Positions 11,059-22,201 of a stretch of 64,000 nucleotides of DNA are shown here, piece by piece. The first letter of the stretch is position 1. Each line of letters begins with the position of its first letter. A model generated the notes under the pieces. The model had not been told where the DNA came from. It did not search any database and saw only the letters and a list, made by a program, of their open reading frames with translations. Origin of the DNA: Histomonas meleagridis (Eukaryota > Parabasalia > Tritrichomonadida > Dientamoebidae); contig WSYJ01000072.1 in assembly GCA_020186115.1 (NCBI GenBank), positions 1 through 64,000 on the forward strand, given 5' to 3'. The translations under genes and the position numbers were made by a program.

Positions 11059-14000
11059 ATGGATGTTTCAAATGCATTCTCAGAAGCAAGTACCCAAATA
11101 GGCGAAGAGCCCAGGCCATATGCAAAATCTCTTGGGCCAAAATTGTTCTCAGAATCTTTACTTACTGATAACACTCTTAAACAAATACCAACCGAATCTC
11201 AGAAAACAATGTTAACAGATCTTATAACGATTTCATCTGCATGTTATGGTCTTCTTTTTGGATTTCCAAAATCACACGTTTTTAATAGTAAGGTATGTCT
11301 TTATGGCGAAGCTGCATCTTCATATGATTTTTATGTTCGTTGTATCATTTTACATTTAAAAATACTTCCTAAATATCTCGATGTAATTGTTACTAAATTA
11401 AACGAACTTTCAAAGCATGTTTCTACTGAAGATGAATTTTTCCAAATTTGTATTTCCTTAATCAAAGTCACAAATTTCATTTCTTTTTTGTCCACAGCAG
11501 CTGATGGCGAAGCCAAAAGATTTACTGATTATTTAAATATCAATCCAATTTCCGATCAAATTAATACAATATGTGCGTCAGTTCGACAATTAATTGGTAT
11601 GGCTGACCAAGCTCGATCCAGTATAGCATCAAAACAATTCCAAGAAACTACAATTCCTAACTTGAAATCCAATTTTGACATTCTTACAAATGCTATTCCA
11701 AACTATGTCTCTTCATATTCTCAACTTCTTGATCATTTAAAATCATATTTTATATTACTTTATAATGAAAACGAAACAGGATTTCAAGATTTCCTAATTT
11801 TTCTTCGAAATCTTATTACCCCAATTCATGAAATTGTATTATTTTCGATCGAAACATTTCTTTATTCTGTTGAAAATGGAACAAATCTTTTAACTGATTT
11901 AAATTCTTTGATGCAAAATGTTTTCTTATTAATCTCATCATCAATTAAACTTACACGTTTTCGTTCTTCTTATACCGAAAATGTAAAAGCATCTGAAGAA
12001 TCCCATCCACAGATTTCCACGTATCTTAACAAAACAATCAATGATTTAATATTGTTATTAGGTTACGCGCCTCCAATTTACCAAAACGTAATTAACGAGA
12101 TTTTAACCGAAAGATTTCAAAACTTTATAAATCTCGACAATCAATTTTCAGATAAATTCAAAGAATTTCTTAACTTGATAAAAACTGACAAAAAATCGGT
12201 TCTATTTTCACCTGTTTCAATGGTTCATTCTTCGTCACCACTTAGTGTTATATCATTACCAGCAATTAAACTAACGCATAAAATTGCATCTAAGTTAATG
12301 GAATCCGAATTTGACATATTACCAGAAATGACAAAGTTAACACCAATCATTATAAATTTGATGGAAAACATTGATTTATCAATAGATAAAACTACGCAAT
12401 CAATGTATCGAAGACAATTATTATTACAAAAGAAAATAAAAATACAAAATTCGTTACGGAAATTAATTGATTCATTATATTTATTGCAATCTAATCAAGA
12501 TCAGCCATTACTTCAATCGAAATGTGGACTTATAGCAATCGATTTATGTCATTCATTAATGTACTTCGAGACGCATTCGAAATTTTTCAAATATTTGAAA
12601 TCAGAGAAACAAATTTTACTTAAGTTTTCGTTAAATTATTTTAATGAACGAATTTCATTTCTACCGAAGTTGTTAAATAGTTTATATAATAATTTAGAAA
12701 TTCCTCAATCATATGACAAAGTCATAAAAGATATATTAAGTTCAACAGAGACAATAATTGAAAATTCATTAAATAGTTTTAATAAATTAAATGAAATTAA
12801 TAATAATGAATTAGAAACATCAAAAATATTAATTACCGAATACATAAATTTGTTTGTACCATTACGTTCAATACAATTAATATTTAAAACATTGAAGAAA
12901 GATGAAAAGTATACTTTAGTGTATAATATCATTGATAATTATATACAAATATTTCGATTATTTGTCGAAGTGTTTAAGTCAACAATTACATTGCAATTAT
13001 ATCATCAAACAATTTATATGTTTAAATATGTAGAACGATTTATACCTTATATGCAATTGTTATCGACAATTAATGATAAACAATCAAATATAAGAACAAG
13101 ATTAGAAGACTTATTAAACCATAGCAAAAAAGAGAAAATGTTATTAAACAAAATGAAAGTGTTATATGACCCAAAAAGTGTCATTAAATTGATACCGTTT
13201 GTGAAGCGACAAATTCAATTCTATTCAAATTTCAATACAGATTTGTTAAGCCAATTCAAATCAAAATATTTTGAATCAAATTACGACGAATCGGTAAAAC
13301 GGTTTAATTCAATTATTGGAGAACTAAAGAATTCTTTTGAATTTAGTCCAATTTTGGATATAAACCTAACAAAATCAAACGCCAATTTCATTGGTCCAAT
13401 AATTTATAATTCTAATCAAGTTGTGAATTATTATCTGAAAGAATTTATGGATAAATATGAAGTGGATAATAAAGAAACAGCATTCATTGCATATGATCTT
13501 GTTCAGAAATTATTCGATTTGGCTTTGATTACTTCAGTAATTAATAACGCTGAAAATATTTCGACAGCTCTTTCATTATCCGCGCCAAGAATTTATGAGT
13601 TTTCCTTAATTTCAGCATTAGGTGACAAAGACTCATATAAAAAGGCTGCTTCAATTTCGAAGTTTTTAATTAATATACTTAAACTTTTAGTACCAATTAC
13701 TAAATCTCTTTATGAATCATATTTAATCAAAGAAGAAATAGTTACTGAAATACCAAGTGAAAAAATTACTGAAATGTCAGGTGAAAAAGTTACTGAAATG
13801 CCAAGTGAAAAAGTTACTGAAATACCAAGTGAAATTGTTCATGCAAATGAACTTCAAATTCAAGCTTCAGTTTTCTCTAATTTATTAAATATTCAAAAAC
13901 AAATTAGTAAACAATCAAATCAACAAATTGAAGCCGAAAAAGAAAATGAAAAAATACAAACAAAAGTCAAAATTGTAAATGATGACAAAGAAAAACAAGA

Positions 14001-15741
14001 AATTACACCGCAAAAGAACAGAGACATTCGTAAAGAAAATGAAATACTTAATCAAACAATCGAAAAGATGAATGAAGAAGAAACAAATAAACTTCGAAAT
14101 GAATATATAAATCTTAAGAAAGAATTAGAAAACCTAAAAATGATTCAAGAAAAAGAGAAAGAAAAACTTTCGCAAATCGAAAACGAGAAAAGAACCTTAA
14201 AAGAAAAAGCAAATCTTGAAACCAAAAAGCGAAAAATTGCGGAAGTTGAGATGAAGAAAATCCAAGATATGATCAAGCAGCAAAACATAGAGAACAAAGA
14301 AGAGAAAGAGAAACTTGAAGAAAGGCTTAAAATAGCTGAAATCAATTTACAAAAGCAAAAAGAAATTGAACGCCAAAACCGCATTTCTTCTGAAAAATCT
14401 CGAATTGACTTACAGATTGAAAAAGAGAAAATTGAGAACGAGTTGTATAAAGTACAGAAAAATATTGAACAAAACAAAGAAGAAGAAAACCGCTCAAAAA
14501 CACAACTTAATCAAAGACTTCAAGAAGTAGAAGAAGCTAAAAATGAACTCGAAATAAAACTTAAGAATCAGATAATGAATCAAAAGATAATTTCACAAAA
14601 GAAAGAAGAAGAATATAAAAAACTTCTTGAAAAATTACAAGAACAAAATGATGAAAAACAAAAAGAAATTATGAAAGCGAAAATCGAAGAACAACAACGA
14701 ATTATCCAAGAAAGCAAAGAACAAATGGAAAAAGAAAGAATTGAAATCGAAAACAAAATTAAAGAACAAGAAAAAATTAATCAAATTCTAATCGAAGAAA
14801 GGAAAAAACGTCAAGAAGCAGAAGAACAACAAAAGATTATTGAAGAAGAGAAAATTAAAGCGCAAAAAGAAGCCGAAATATTTAAGGATCAACTTCAAGC
14901 AATAAAACTAGAAAAAGAAAAAATTAAAAACGAAGCTGAAAATCAACGAAAACATCTTCTTCAAGAGTTAGAAGAGAAAGAGAAACTTATCCAAAAGGAA
15001 AACGAAAAAGAAAAAGAAAAACAACTAAAAGAAATCGAAGAAGAAAAACAAAGAATTCATTTAGAAATGGAAAAAGAAAAAGAACGGCTTCTAAAAGAAA
15101 TACAAAGCGAAAAAGAAAGAATTAAGCGTGAAGCCGAAGAAGAAAAAGAACGTGTGCTCAAAGAAGCGCATGAAGAAAAGCAAAAAATTTTGGAATCAAA
15201 AGAGAACGTTACAACCGCCGAACCTAAACTTTTTGAGAAGAGTGTGAAATTCACCCAACCATCAAACTTTGATGCAACTAATCATTTTAACACAAGCGTC
15301 AATCCTGTCTTTGGCCCATTTGAGCCCACGACACTCCAAAAATCTGAGTTTAAATATAATACGATTTTCGGCGAATCAACATTGGTTGATACACCATTGA
15401 GTTCTGAGAGATTTTTGCCTGAAAAAGATTCGCCTTTCTTTAAGATACTTGAACCAATGGTAAGCAAAAAGGTTACAACTTTGGACTTCTCGACTCTTCA
15501 ACTTGAGCCACCTAAGTATCAATTTGGAGATGAAGATGAGCCAATTGGTTACGCACCGGATTTAACTGAAGTAAATGATCTTCATGACGAAGAAGAAGAT
15601 TTGCTGTTCCCGGATCCATTCGGTGATAATGACTTTGACGATGATGATGACTTTTATGACAGTATATATGACCTTACAGATGATGACGAGGAGGAGGAAG
15701 AACTGCCTTTCCCATTCCCGTTCCCACCTCCAAAGAATTAA
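11059..15741 (+). CDS. 1,560-residue helical/coiled-coil protein with acidic tail
   Basis: I do not recognise a family. Residues 1 to about 890 are predominantly alpha-helical with regularly spaced Leu/Ile and few charges in clusters, like a stack of helical bundles. Residues about 895-925 contain a short tandem repeat of the type TEIPSEKVTEM (13741-13830). Residues about 930-1390 are a continuous, highly charged coiled coil, rich in KEKE and EEKEK runs. The C-terminal 150 residues are low-complexity, with FGP/FG-type motifs (VFGPF), then an Asp/Glu-rich block and a terminal FPFPFPPP segment. No signal peptide or membrane helix is visible. A cytoskeletal or scaffold role is likely from composition, but unproven. 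The start at 11059 is the first ATG of the frame. Base use is uniform along the gene. Confidence 0.75.
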   Translation: MDVSNAFSEASTQIGEEPRPYAKSLGPKLFSESLLTDNTLKQIPTESQKTMLTDLITISSACYGLLFGFPKSHVFNSKVCLYGEAASSYDFYVRCIILHLKILPKYLDVIVTKLNELSKHVSTEDEFFQICISLIKVTNFISFLSTAADGEAKRFTDYLNINPISDQINTICASVRQLIGMADQARSSIASKQFQETTIPNLKSNFDILTNAIPNYVSSYSQLLDHLKSYFILLYNENETGFQDFLIFLRNLITPIHEIVLFSIETFLYSVENGTNLLTDLNSLMQNVFLLISSSIKLTRFRSSYTENVKASEESHPQISTYLNKTINDLILLLGYAPPIYQNVINEILTERFQNFINLDNQFSDKFKEFLNLIKTDKKSVLFSPVSMVHSSSPLSVISLPAIKLTHKIASKLMESEFDILPEMTKLTPIIINLMENIDLSIDKTTQSMYRRQLLLQKKIKIQNSLRKLIDSLYLLQSNQDQPLLQSKCGLIAIDLCHSLMYFETHSKFFKYLKSEKQILLKFSLNYFNERISFLPKLLNSLYNNLEIPQSYDKVIKDILSSTETIIENSLNSFNKLNEINNNELETSKILITEYINLFVPLRSIQLIFKTLKKDEKYTLVYNIIDNYIQIFRLFVEVFKSTITLQLYHQTIYMFKYVERFIPYMQLLSTINDKQSNIRTRLEDLLNHSKKEKMLLNKMKVLYDPKSVIKLIPFVKRQIQFYSNFNTDLLSQFKSKYFESNYDESVKRFNSIIGELKNSFEFSPILDINLTKSNANFIGPIIYNSNQVVNYYLKEFMDKYEVDNKETAFIAYDLVQKLFDLALITSVINNAENISTALSLSAPRIYEFSLISALGDKDSYKKAASISKFLINILKLLVPITKSLYESYLIKEEIVTEIPSEKITEMSGEKVTEMPSEKVTEIPSEIVHANELQIQASVFSNLLNIQKQISKQSNQQIEAEKENEKIQTKVKIVNDDKEKQEITPQKNRDIRKENEILNQTIEKMNEEETNKLRNEYINLKKELENLKMIQEKEKEKLSQIENEKRTLKEKANLETKKRKIAEVEMKKIQDMIKQQNIENKEEKEKLEERLKIAEINLQKQKEIERQNRISSEKSRIDLQIEKEKIENELYKVQKNIEQNKEEENRSKTQLNQRLQEVEEAKNELEIKLKNQIMNQKIISQKKEEEYKKLLEKLQEQNDEKQKEIMKAKIEEQQRIIQESKEQMEKERIEIENKIKEQEKINQILIEERKKRQEAEEQQKIIEEEKIKAQKEAEIFKDQLQAIKLEKEKIKNEAENQRKHLLQELEEKEKLIQKENEKEKEKQLKEIEEEKQRIHLEMEKEKERLLKEIQSEKERIKREAEEEKERVLKEAHEEKQKILESKENVTTAEPKLFEKSVKFTQPSNFDATNHFNTSVNPVFGPFEPTTLQKSEFKYNTIFGESTLVDTPLSSERFLPEKDSPFFKILEPMVSKKVTTLDFSTLQLEPPKYQFGDEDEPIGYAPDLTEVNDLHDEEEDLLFPDPFGDNDFDDDDDFYDSIYDLTDDDEEEEELPFPFPFPPPKN

Positions 15742-15942
15742 ACAATTATAAAAACGTTTTTTAAATAATAAAAATATCGCAAAAACATGGTAAAATATGC
15801 ATTGCGTGATTTAATAAATCGAAAATTGTTTCTTTTGCTTTAAATTTATTTTGTATTTTGTTAAAATTATGAGTTATTACTTAGATATAAAACAATAGCT
15901 TATGAATGATATTAAAATATTATTTATCTATAAAACAAAGCA

Positions 15943-16117
15943 TTATGTCACTGATTTCATTTTGGTGATTTTTTGTATTAAATCTTTCGGATCGTAAATT
16001 GGGGTGCAAGAAAATGCCACAAAATCTTCGATTGTTCGTTTGGGATTTTTCAGAACCAACCGCGGTGAGGTTGTTTTGTATATAATAACCGTAGCTACTT
16101 CATGAAGGTGTTAACAT
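15943..16117 (-). pseudogene. Small coding-like frame with initiator and one frameshift
   Basis: The minus strand carries an initiator-like TCATA (A+1 at 16126), nine bases before ATG at 16117. The ATG frame stops after five codons. One base later (CAT at 16104) another frame opens and runs 53 codons to TAA at 15943. Its composition is protein-like: HEVATVIIYKTTSPRLVLK, KRTIEDFVAF, PIYDPKDLIQKITK. A one-base insertion near 16105 would explain it. I do not recognise the protein. It is either a young small pseudogene, a small gene with a sequence error, or chance. The remaining flanks (15742-15942 and 16118-16390) are AT-rich without genes. Confidence 0.35.
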
Positions 16118-16390
16118 ATTTTGTATGAAAAACGATGGCTATTCATTCATTTCGAAAAAATTAAAGAAAATGATAATATCCTCACTAATAATTAATACTT
16201 AGTATTAATTCCCCAAAATTATTTTAACTACCCATATTGTATCAGAAATAAATATGAATAATATCAATAAACATAATACATTCGAAAAAAAACTCATATA
16301 AAAAAATTGTTGTAATCCCACAATTTCGGTTACAATTTATTGCTCTGAAATTTGAATTGAATCCAGTAATGCCCTTTCAATTTCAAAAAA

Positions 16391-17427
16391 ATGAATGTCG
16401 TAAATATTCGCTCTCATAGTCTTGGAAACTATATTTTTGCAAGTAGTGAGATTGTTACCACATATGGAGAACGCAAGTACATTAAGAAAATAAATCAATA
16501 CAAACTTCTAAATGAAATTGGAAAAGGAGCATATTCGAAAGTATTTCTTGCAATTAACACAGAAAACTCGAAACTTTATGCAGTAAAACGTATTAGAATT
16601 AGGCAACTTGCCAAAACTGCCATTGGCGTTTCTCTTATTCAACGAGAAATAGGAATGATGAGCAAACTTAACCATAAAAACATTGTTGGTCTCCACGAAG
16701 TAATTTTTGTTAAGGATAACCAATCCGTTTATTTGGTAATGGACTATGCTGATTGTGGTAATTTAACCAAACATCATTTCAAACCGAATGAAATTCGGTA
16801 CATATTCAGTCAAATTGTTGAAGGTGTTTCTTATTTGCATAAGAATGGGATTGTTCATCAAGATATCAAACCACAAAATATTCTATTAAATCATGATGGT
16901 ACAGCTCTTATTACTGACTTTGGAATTGGTCATTCGTTCGAGAGCTGTGCCCGCGTTGTCGGTACACCCGCTTATCAAGCACCAGAAGTGATTGACAGAT
17001 CACCAAATGATCAAGATTATGAACCAGGTAAGGAAGACATATGGTCCTTAGGCGTTACACTTTACACCCTTACGTTTGGTACACTCCCATACCAGGGACA
17101 GACTGTTTTTGAGATTGTAAGATCAATTGTGACAACTGAACTTACGCCTCCACGAGGCAGCGATCCGCTTCTATGGGACCTCGTTACGCATATGCTGAAG
17201 CCAGAGGCCATGATAGGTATAACATTGATGATGTCAGAAATCATCCATATGTTACTGGCGCGAAATGTCAGAGAATGCAATTAAAACCTCCAAAAATGTC
17301 ATTGCAAGGCGACGCAATGCTACCAGTGAAAGCAATGGAAGGAGAAGTGTGCGAAAATGGTCATATATTTGCTGTTCCTCGGAACAAGAGAACTGAAAGT
17401 CAACCAAAGTTCTACTCGTTTGGCTAG
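16391..17427 (+). pseudogene. Ser/Thr protein kinase, frameshifted near C-terminus
   Basis: Protein kinase with a short N-terminal extension. The glycine loop is GKGAYSKV (residues about 44-51) and the VAVK-type lysine is in YAVKRI (K66). The catalytic loop reads VHQDIKPQNILL (near residue 155), with Gln replacing the Arg of HRD. DFGIGHS, a short activation loop and YQAPEV follow, then LGVTLYTLTFGTLPY. The opening frame ends at 17284 in nonsense residues. From about 17213 the next frame supplies the missing end of the kinase fold (DRYNIDDVRNHPYV) and a tail to 17427, so one base appears deleted after the codons for LKPEA. Kinase fold, missing Arg and lobes resemble CAMK/SNF1-type kinases. CCCTTTCAATTTC just upstream resembles the trichomonad CCTTT core element. 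The single lesion could be a sequence error. Confidence 0.75.
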
Positions 17428-18009
17428 AGAAGTAATTTTATTTGGCGTTTGTATGAAATAAAATATATTTTTAAAGCGCGAATTACATTTTCATTGTATT
17501 GATTACATTAACTTCTCAAGAAATATCATCACAATCAAATTTTAATGAATACATCCCAAAATGGTATTATAGAAATAGTTAATTTACTTCTTAAATGTAA
17601 AAGAATTGATATTATTAAAAAATATTTTTATATTTATTTTCATAAATAAAGATTTACTATGAATATTTGGAAATTAATTAAATTATTTGTTACAACACTT
17701 CTTTTTACATCTGAAAAAGATTACATTAAAATAGTTATATTATTTCATGAAAAAAAATTCCAAAAGGATAATATGGACTTTTAAATATTAATAGAGCTTT
17801 AAGCTAACATTTATAAGTCTGTAGAGTTTTATGAATTCATTCCCCAAATTCCAATTTCTTATATAATATTCATTTTGATATGTGAATTAGTGTTTTAACT
17901 TTATATTGGAAAAATGATTGAAATATCAGATATGTTAAAATGATTTAACTCTTTTCAGTGAAAAATTTTTTATTATAATACGCTTAAGCATCTTTCCTTC
18001 AAATCCATA
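17428..18009. other. Intergenic, no gene seen
   Basis: 582 bases of strongly AT-rich DNA downstream of the kinase. No coding frame, RNA gene or repeat is recognisable. Confidence 0.6.
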
Positions 18010-18900
18010 GATCAGTTTCTTCTTCTCCTATTAATGTAACTGAGTTTGGTATTTCAATATATTTAATGAAGATCATTACTGAAATGATGTTGCACTTATT
18101 ATTTCAGCTCCTTCTTTAATATTAACTATGATTAAATTAGAACATCTACTAAATGCTCCTTCACTGATGTTTTTAACTGATCCAGGAATTGTAGTATTAA
18201 ATAATGATATGCATGATTGAAATGACCTTGATTGATGTTATACTGTTTGGAATTGAAAGTGTTTTTTTACCATTTGAATAACAAATAATTTGCGTAATGT
18301 TTATATCATAAAGTTTACCATCATTTTCATAATTAGAATATTTCGTATTATTCGCAGATACTTTAATATAGTGAAGATTTGTACATTCTGAAAATGCTTT
18401 TGGTAAAATTAATAAAACTGTATTTGGAAACGTAATATTTATTAATGAAATACGTCATTGAAATGCATTATTACCAATTTAATTAACATTTTCACCAATA
18501 AAAATATTTGTTAAATTTGAACAATGTGAAAATGTACTTTATTGAATTAATTCAACCAAATTTGGTATTATTATATTCTTTAATGAAGAATATGATTTAA
18601 ATGAACCATATCCAATTGATGTAACTAAATTTGGTATTCTGATATTTATTAAGGATGTACATCCAGAAAATGCAATGCCTTCAATCAATGTAACCGAATT
18701 TGGTATTAATATGTTAATCAACCCAACAAATCCTTGAAATGCTTGATATGGAATAGACGCAATTCCATTTGTAATTATAATATATTTTCTTTATTAGACT
18801 TAATAATATCAAAATCATATTCAGTACGTATATAAATCGGATCTTTTATGTTACCCAAAGATTCAATCTGTATAAAAATATTATGGAAAGTAATGAAAAT
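18010..18900 (-). pseudogene. Ruined BspA-like leucine-rich-repeat gene
   Basis: The minus strand shows BspA-type repeats throughout, in several frames. One frame is open at 18721-18539 (INILIPNSVTLIEGIAFSGC and NIRIPNLVTSIGYGSF). Just upstream, in a shifted frame, is ITNGIASIPYQAFQGF. Downstream in the original frame, past several stops, are NIFIGENVN, LPKAFSECTNLHYIKVSAN and IPNSITSI. The pattern I-x-IPNSVTSIG-xx-AF-xx-C-x-SL is diagnostic of BspA-like repeats, used by trichomonads for surface proteins. At least one frameshift and three or more stops are present, so it is a true pseudogene. No transmembrane end is visible. The 87-residue frame at 19015-19278 may be a decayed 5' part. Confidence 0.75.
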
Positions 18901-19014
18901 ATTTAGTTCATATAGAAACTTTTTTTATGCTGAATATTTGGTATTACGAAACAATTAAAATGACAAAATAATTTTTTGATAAAAAACATAATAACCAAGA
19001 AAAATATGAATGCA

Positions 19015-19278
19015 TTAATCAAAAAATATTTCATAATAGAAAAAATTAGTTTTGAAAAATGTTTTATAAAAAGTTGCGAAACTCGAATTTATGAAACTAT
19101 CTAAATTAGTAGGAATATTTGATGATACTATTTGATAAAAAATATCAGAGAGATTCTCAAATTCAGCATTAAATTGATTATTTTTTAATAATGTATTTTT
19201 TGATGTGCTGGCTGACAACATTGGACTCTCTACTGGCTTTAACCAATTCATCAATGATAGAATAAAAAGAGTTTTCAT
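19015..19278 (-). CDS. Possible signal-peptide ORF, doubtful
   Basis: 87 codons from ATG, beginning MKTLFILSLMNWLKPVES, which looks like a signal peptide. The rest is Phe/Asn/Ser-rich without a recognisable domain. It lies on the same strand just upstream of the ruined BspA gene and may be its decayed 5' end, or a chance frame in AT-rich DNA. The sequence 18901-19494 otherwise shows nothing. Confidence 0.2.
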   Translation of the reverse strand: MKTLFILSLMNWLKPVESPMLSASTSKNTLLKNNQFNAEFENLSDIFYQIVSSNIPTNLDSFINSSFATFYKTFFKTNFFYYEIFFD

Positions 19279-19494
19279 TTCAAAAATTTTGTTTTAAACA
19301 ACAGTTCTTTTTGAAATACACTCAAAATTTGAAATAAAAATTGTCGGACTTTTTTGTAAACACCATAAATTACCAGAAATTGTTTTGCTGGAACATTAAT
19401 GTTATGTTATATACTTTTGATTCGTTTTTTGGGACATTTAAAAGTAAATTTAATAACAAACAACAAAATCTAAAAACATTTTTTAACAATAAAA

Positions 19495-20472
19495 TTATAA
19501 AGTTTCTATTTCAGACAGATTAAAATCAAGTAAACATAATCCTGTTACTTCTACATGATGTACCCAATACAGATTATCCGGCATAATTTGTTGTACCTCT
19601 TTTCCATACTTCATAGGGAAATTATCCGGTCTTCCCGAGTGCCAAAACACGACATCTTTCATTTTGCGATAAGTCATTTTTTCTTTCGGACATTTTGTTA
19701 TGTTGTCAAAATTTCTGCTTTCTAATGCTTTTATATCAGAATCAGGAAGTGAAGCGCCAAGAAAATGTAAATCGTCGATATCTTTTGTAGTCAGATTCAT
19801 TCTTGAAGTGAATTGGTATATTACAGCATCATCGCCTTCTGGAGACTGCGAATAAGAAGGTTCAATTTCTTTAATTAGTTCGTAATATTTTTCTGCTGCT
19901 TTGCGTGACATAATCCATCCACTGCCACCGTGAATAAAGTAGGTGATGCCTAATGAAATAGCTTGGCCTTTAACTACATATGTATCCGGATCATATTTTT
20001 CGGTAAATTTCCGAAGATATTTGTAAAGTAAATCAATGTTAACAAAACAATCTTCGGTTGTACGGTATATCCATTTTAAACTTGTGTTATGAAGAAAATC
20101 TTCTATTGCTCTATTATAAAGATAAAATAATTTTTTGAAACTAAAACTATGGTGAGGTAAACAAAAAGTAATGTCACCATATGTAGGATAACAGGCTGAT
20201 GATGAAAATTTAAAAGGACCAATTCGATTTTCAAATTCTTTTCCCCAAGTATCATAAAGTTCAATGGCACGTTTCCAATCATCTGTTCCAACAAGACATA
20301 CTGTATAAATTGAGAATTCACCGATTTGTAGTTTGATTTCTAAATGATGAGTAAATGGCCACATATCGTGAATGAACAAAAACAAAATAGGTAAGAAAAA
20401 TATACAAAATATATGCTGAGCAATGGTGAAAATTTCTAATAACATGTTTTGAGTATGTCTGGAAAAACCCAT
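19495..20472 (-). CDS. Fringe/GT31-like glycosyltransferase, type II membrane protein
   Basis: 325 residues. A short cytoplasmic start is followed by one hydrophobic helix (about 14-36, a signal anchor), then a luminal catalytic domain. The features match the Fringe/C1GALT1 branch of GT31: a TDDW strand, WIYRTTEDCFVNIDLL (residues about 134-149, with EDC in the place of the metal-binding DDD/DxD), VVKGQAISLG, and YFIHGGSGWIMSRKAAEKYYE (178 onward), the glycine-rich HGG(A/S)G motif, then EGDDAVI (212-218). Such enzymes transfer Gal or GlcNAc in the Golgi. Cys in the third position of the metal motif is unusual, so the nucleotide-sugar partner cannot be given. The C-terminus continues with LYWVHHV and ends without other domains. 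An initiator-like TCATA sits 12 bases upstream of the ATG. Confidence 0.75.
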   Translation of the reverse strand: MGFSRHTQNMLLEIFTIAQHIFCIFFLPILFLFIHDMWPFTHHLEIKLQIGEFSIYTVCLVGTDDWKRAIELYDTWGKEFENRIGPFKFSSSACYPTYGDITFCLPHHSFSFKKLFYLYNRAIEDFLHNTSLKWIYRTTEDCFVNIDLLYKYLRKFTEKYDPDTYVVKGQAISLGITYFIHGGSGWIMSRKAAEKYYELIKEIEPSYSQSPEGDDAVIYQFTSRMNLTTKDIDDLHFLGASLPDSDIKALESRNFDNITKCPKEKMTYRKMKDVVFWHSGRPDNFPMKYGKEVQQIMPDNLYWVHHVEVTGLCLLDFNLSEIETL

Positions 20473-20481
20473 TTCAAAATT

Positions 20482-20486
20482 TATGA
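20482..20486 (-). promoter_or_regulatory. Initiator (TCATA) of glycosyltransferase gene
   Basis: TCATA on the minus strand, predicted A+1 at 20484, giving a 12-base leader to the ATG at 20472. This fits the trichomonad initiator consensus TCA+1-Y-(T/A) and its very short leaders. Confidence 0.5.
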
Positions 20487-20828
20487 AAACATAGTTTCTC
20501 TTTCCTAATGTTCAACCGCAATTTTTGAGGAGGCCGATTTGAATTCAAAAAGTCGATTTGTGACAAATTCAATTTCTTACAAATTTTGGAAAAGCTTTTC
20601 TCCAAATGAGAATTTCAAATGTCGTGTCGTATTTTATAAAAATCATCGAATATTTCTAAAATCCAATGAATTGAAGCGAAAACATATCTTTGGCGTGATG
20701 TGTGATCATGAATATTTAGTTTGATGAGATGATTTCAATCTTTTTGACAATGAAATGTGATGTGAAATTCTTATAAAAATTTTTGACAATAAACTATAGA
20801 AAAGGTTTTCTTTGCGTACGTTTAAAAA

Positions 20829-21395
20829 ATGGAAAATGAACAAACAGATGAACTAAGTACTGAAGAAGTTATAATCCAAATACTAAACAAAATAGAAAAG
20901 ACATTTGAAGATGGCTTTGTGCCACAATCGAAACTATGGGAACTTGTTTCACAAAATCAACCTGGATACGAAATCCAATCAAGTGGAAACAAATTATGGA
21001 GATCTTTCTTGACTTCTCTTTCCGGTAAAAAAAATTCCTTTTCTTTGTTTGAAAGTTGTGAAGATCCAGAAACAGGTGAAATTAAATGGAGACTTCGATC
21101 AAAAAATCAGCATTCACATTCGATTGGAAGTCATACAAAAAACGAAAGGATGCAAATTGAGGAGTTACAACAAACTGTTCGAACACTACGTATGCAAACA
21201 ATGCTCTTGGAGTCAGATAATCGTAATTACAGAAATATCATTGAACATTTAAAGAGAGAGGCGTCTCCTGATGTCCAAAAGAATTTTGATTTTTATGAAA
21301 CATTGTATGGATTTATCCAAAATTTTGAACGCTCATTTAAGGAGGCTGACGAAAAAATGAATCAAATTGACTCAAAAATCCCCGATTTCAAATAG
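20829..21395 (+). CDS. Uncharacterised 188-residue coiled-coil protein
   Basis: No family recognised. Residues about 10-90 form a compact helical/strand unit, with IIQILNKIEKTFEDGFVP, KLWELVSQ, NKLWRSFLTSL and a strand ending IKWRLRSK, which could be a winged-helix-like fold. Residues 105-150 form a coiled coil (MQIEELQQTVRTLRMQTMLL). The C-terminus is helical with FIQNFERSFKEADEKM. No signal or membrane segment. The start is chosen at the first ATG, preceded by GCGTACGTTTAAAAA, which resembles the AACGTACGTT element before the Spt5-like gene. Confidence 0.65.
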   Translation: MENEQTDELSTEEVIIQILNKIEKTFEDGFVPQSKLWELVSQNQPGYEIQSSGNKLWRSFLTSLSGKKNSFSLFESCEDPETGEIKWRLRSKNQHSHSIGSHTKNERMQIEELQQTVRTLRMQTMLLESDNRNYRNIIEHLKREASPDVQKNFDFYETLYGFIQNFERSFKEADEKMNQIDSKIPDFK

Positions 21396-22201
21396 AATAA
21401 CTTTTTATCATTAATTATGAATATTCATAGCAAAATACTATTTAAACACTGTATTATTTTATATAAATAAATATTTTTTTTAGATATCGAATCTTAAATT
21501 TTGGCTGCGCAACATGTAAATGAAATTTCGGCATCAGAGAACTAATATAATATTCTTTGAACTTTTTTTATCTCAGACGTCAAGATAAAAAAATAGAAAA
21601 ATAAACCATAATTACGTCTTTTTTAGATATTTTCCAGTTTTAAGGTATTCTTTGTTCATTGTTTTGATTTAGAATTCATCTCAAAAATTTATTAAAAGAG
21701 ATATAAATATTAGTAACATAAAAGATATCTATATCAAATTTTCAAAATCACATACAAAAAATTCATACCAATTTATCACGAATGAAGAACAATGTTAAAA
21801 AATGTTTTTTGTGCTTCAAAAAAAATTTAAAAACAAAAGATGAAAAAACAAAGATATTTATGGATTGTATATAATGATATGAAGTACTAGTATAAATTTA
21901 TACGACAATACAATCATTAGAGAATATGTTTTGTTGATAATTGGGACACTCATACAATCTTCTATTAGATCACTAATAATTTGTGCATGAATCCCTTGAA
22001 TTTTACAATAAGTAATTATATTTATTTCTTTTTTTAAAATCTAGACCTAAACACAAAATTTCTCTTTTTAACACATTTTAGTCAAGAATATAACAACATA
22101 AAATATTATTGAAGAAATGACTTATGTTGACATATACTATGAAAAATAAAATCAAAACACAAATTTTCTTTATTATTATTCTTTACCTTTAAAACATATC
22201 G
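21396..22201. other. Intergenic, no gene seen
   Basis: 806 bases of AT-rich sequence between two convergent genes. Short poly-A/T tracts only; no coding frame, tRNA or repeat found. Confidence 0.6.

Noticed and set aside
20539-20724. 61-codon plus-strand frame from TTG
   Set aside because: No ATG, no domain, lies in the divergent promoter region.
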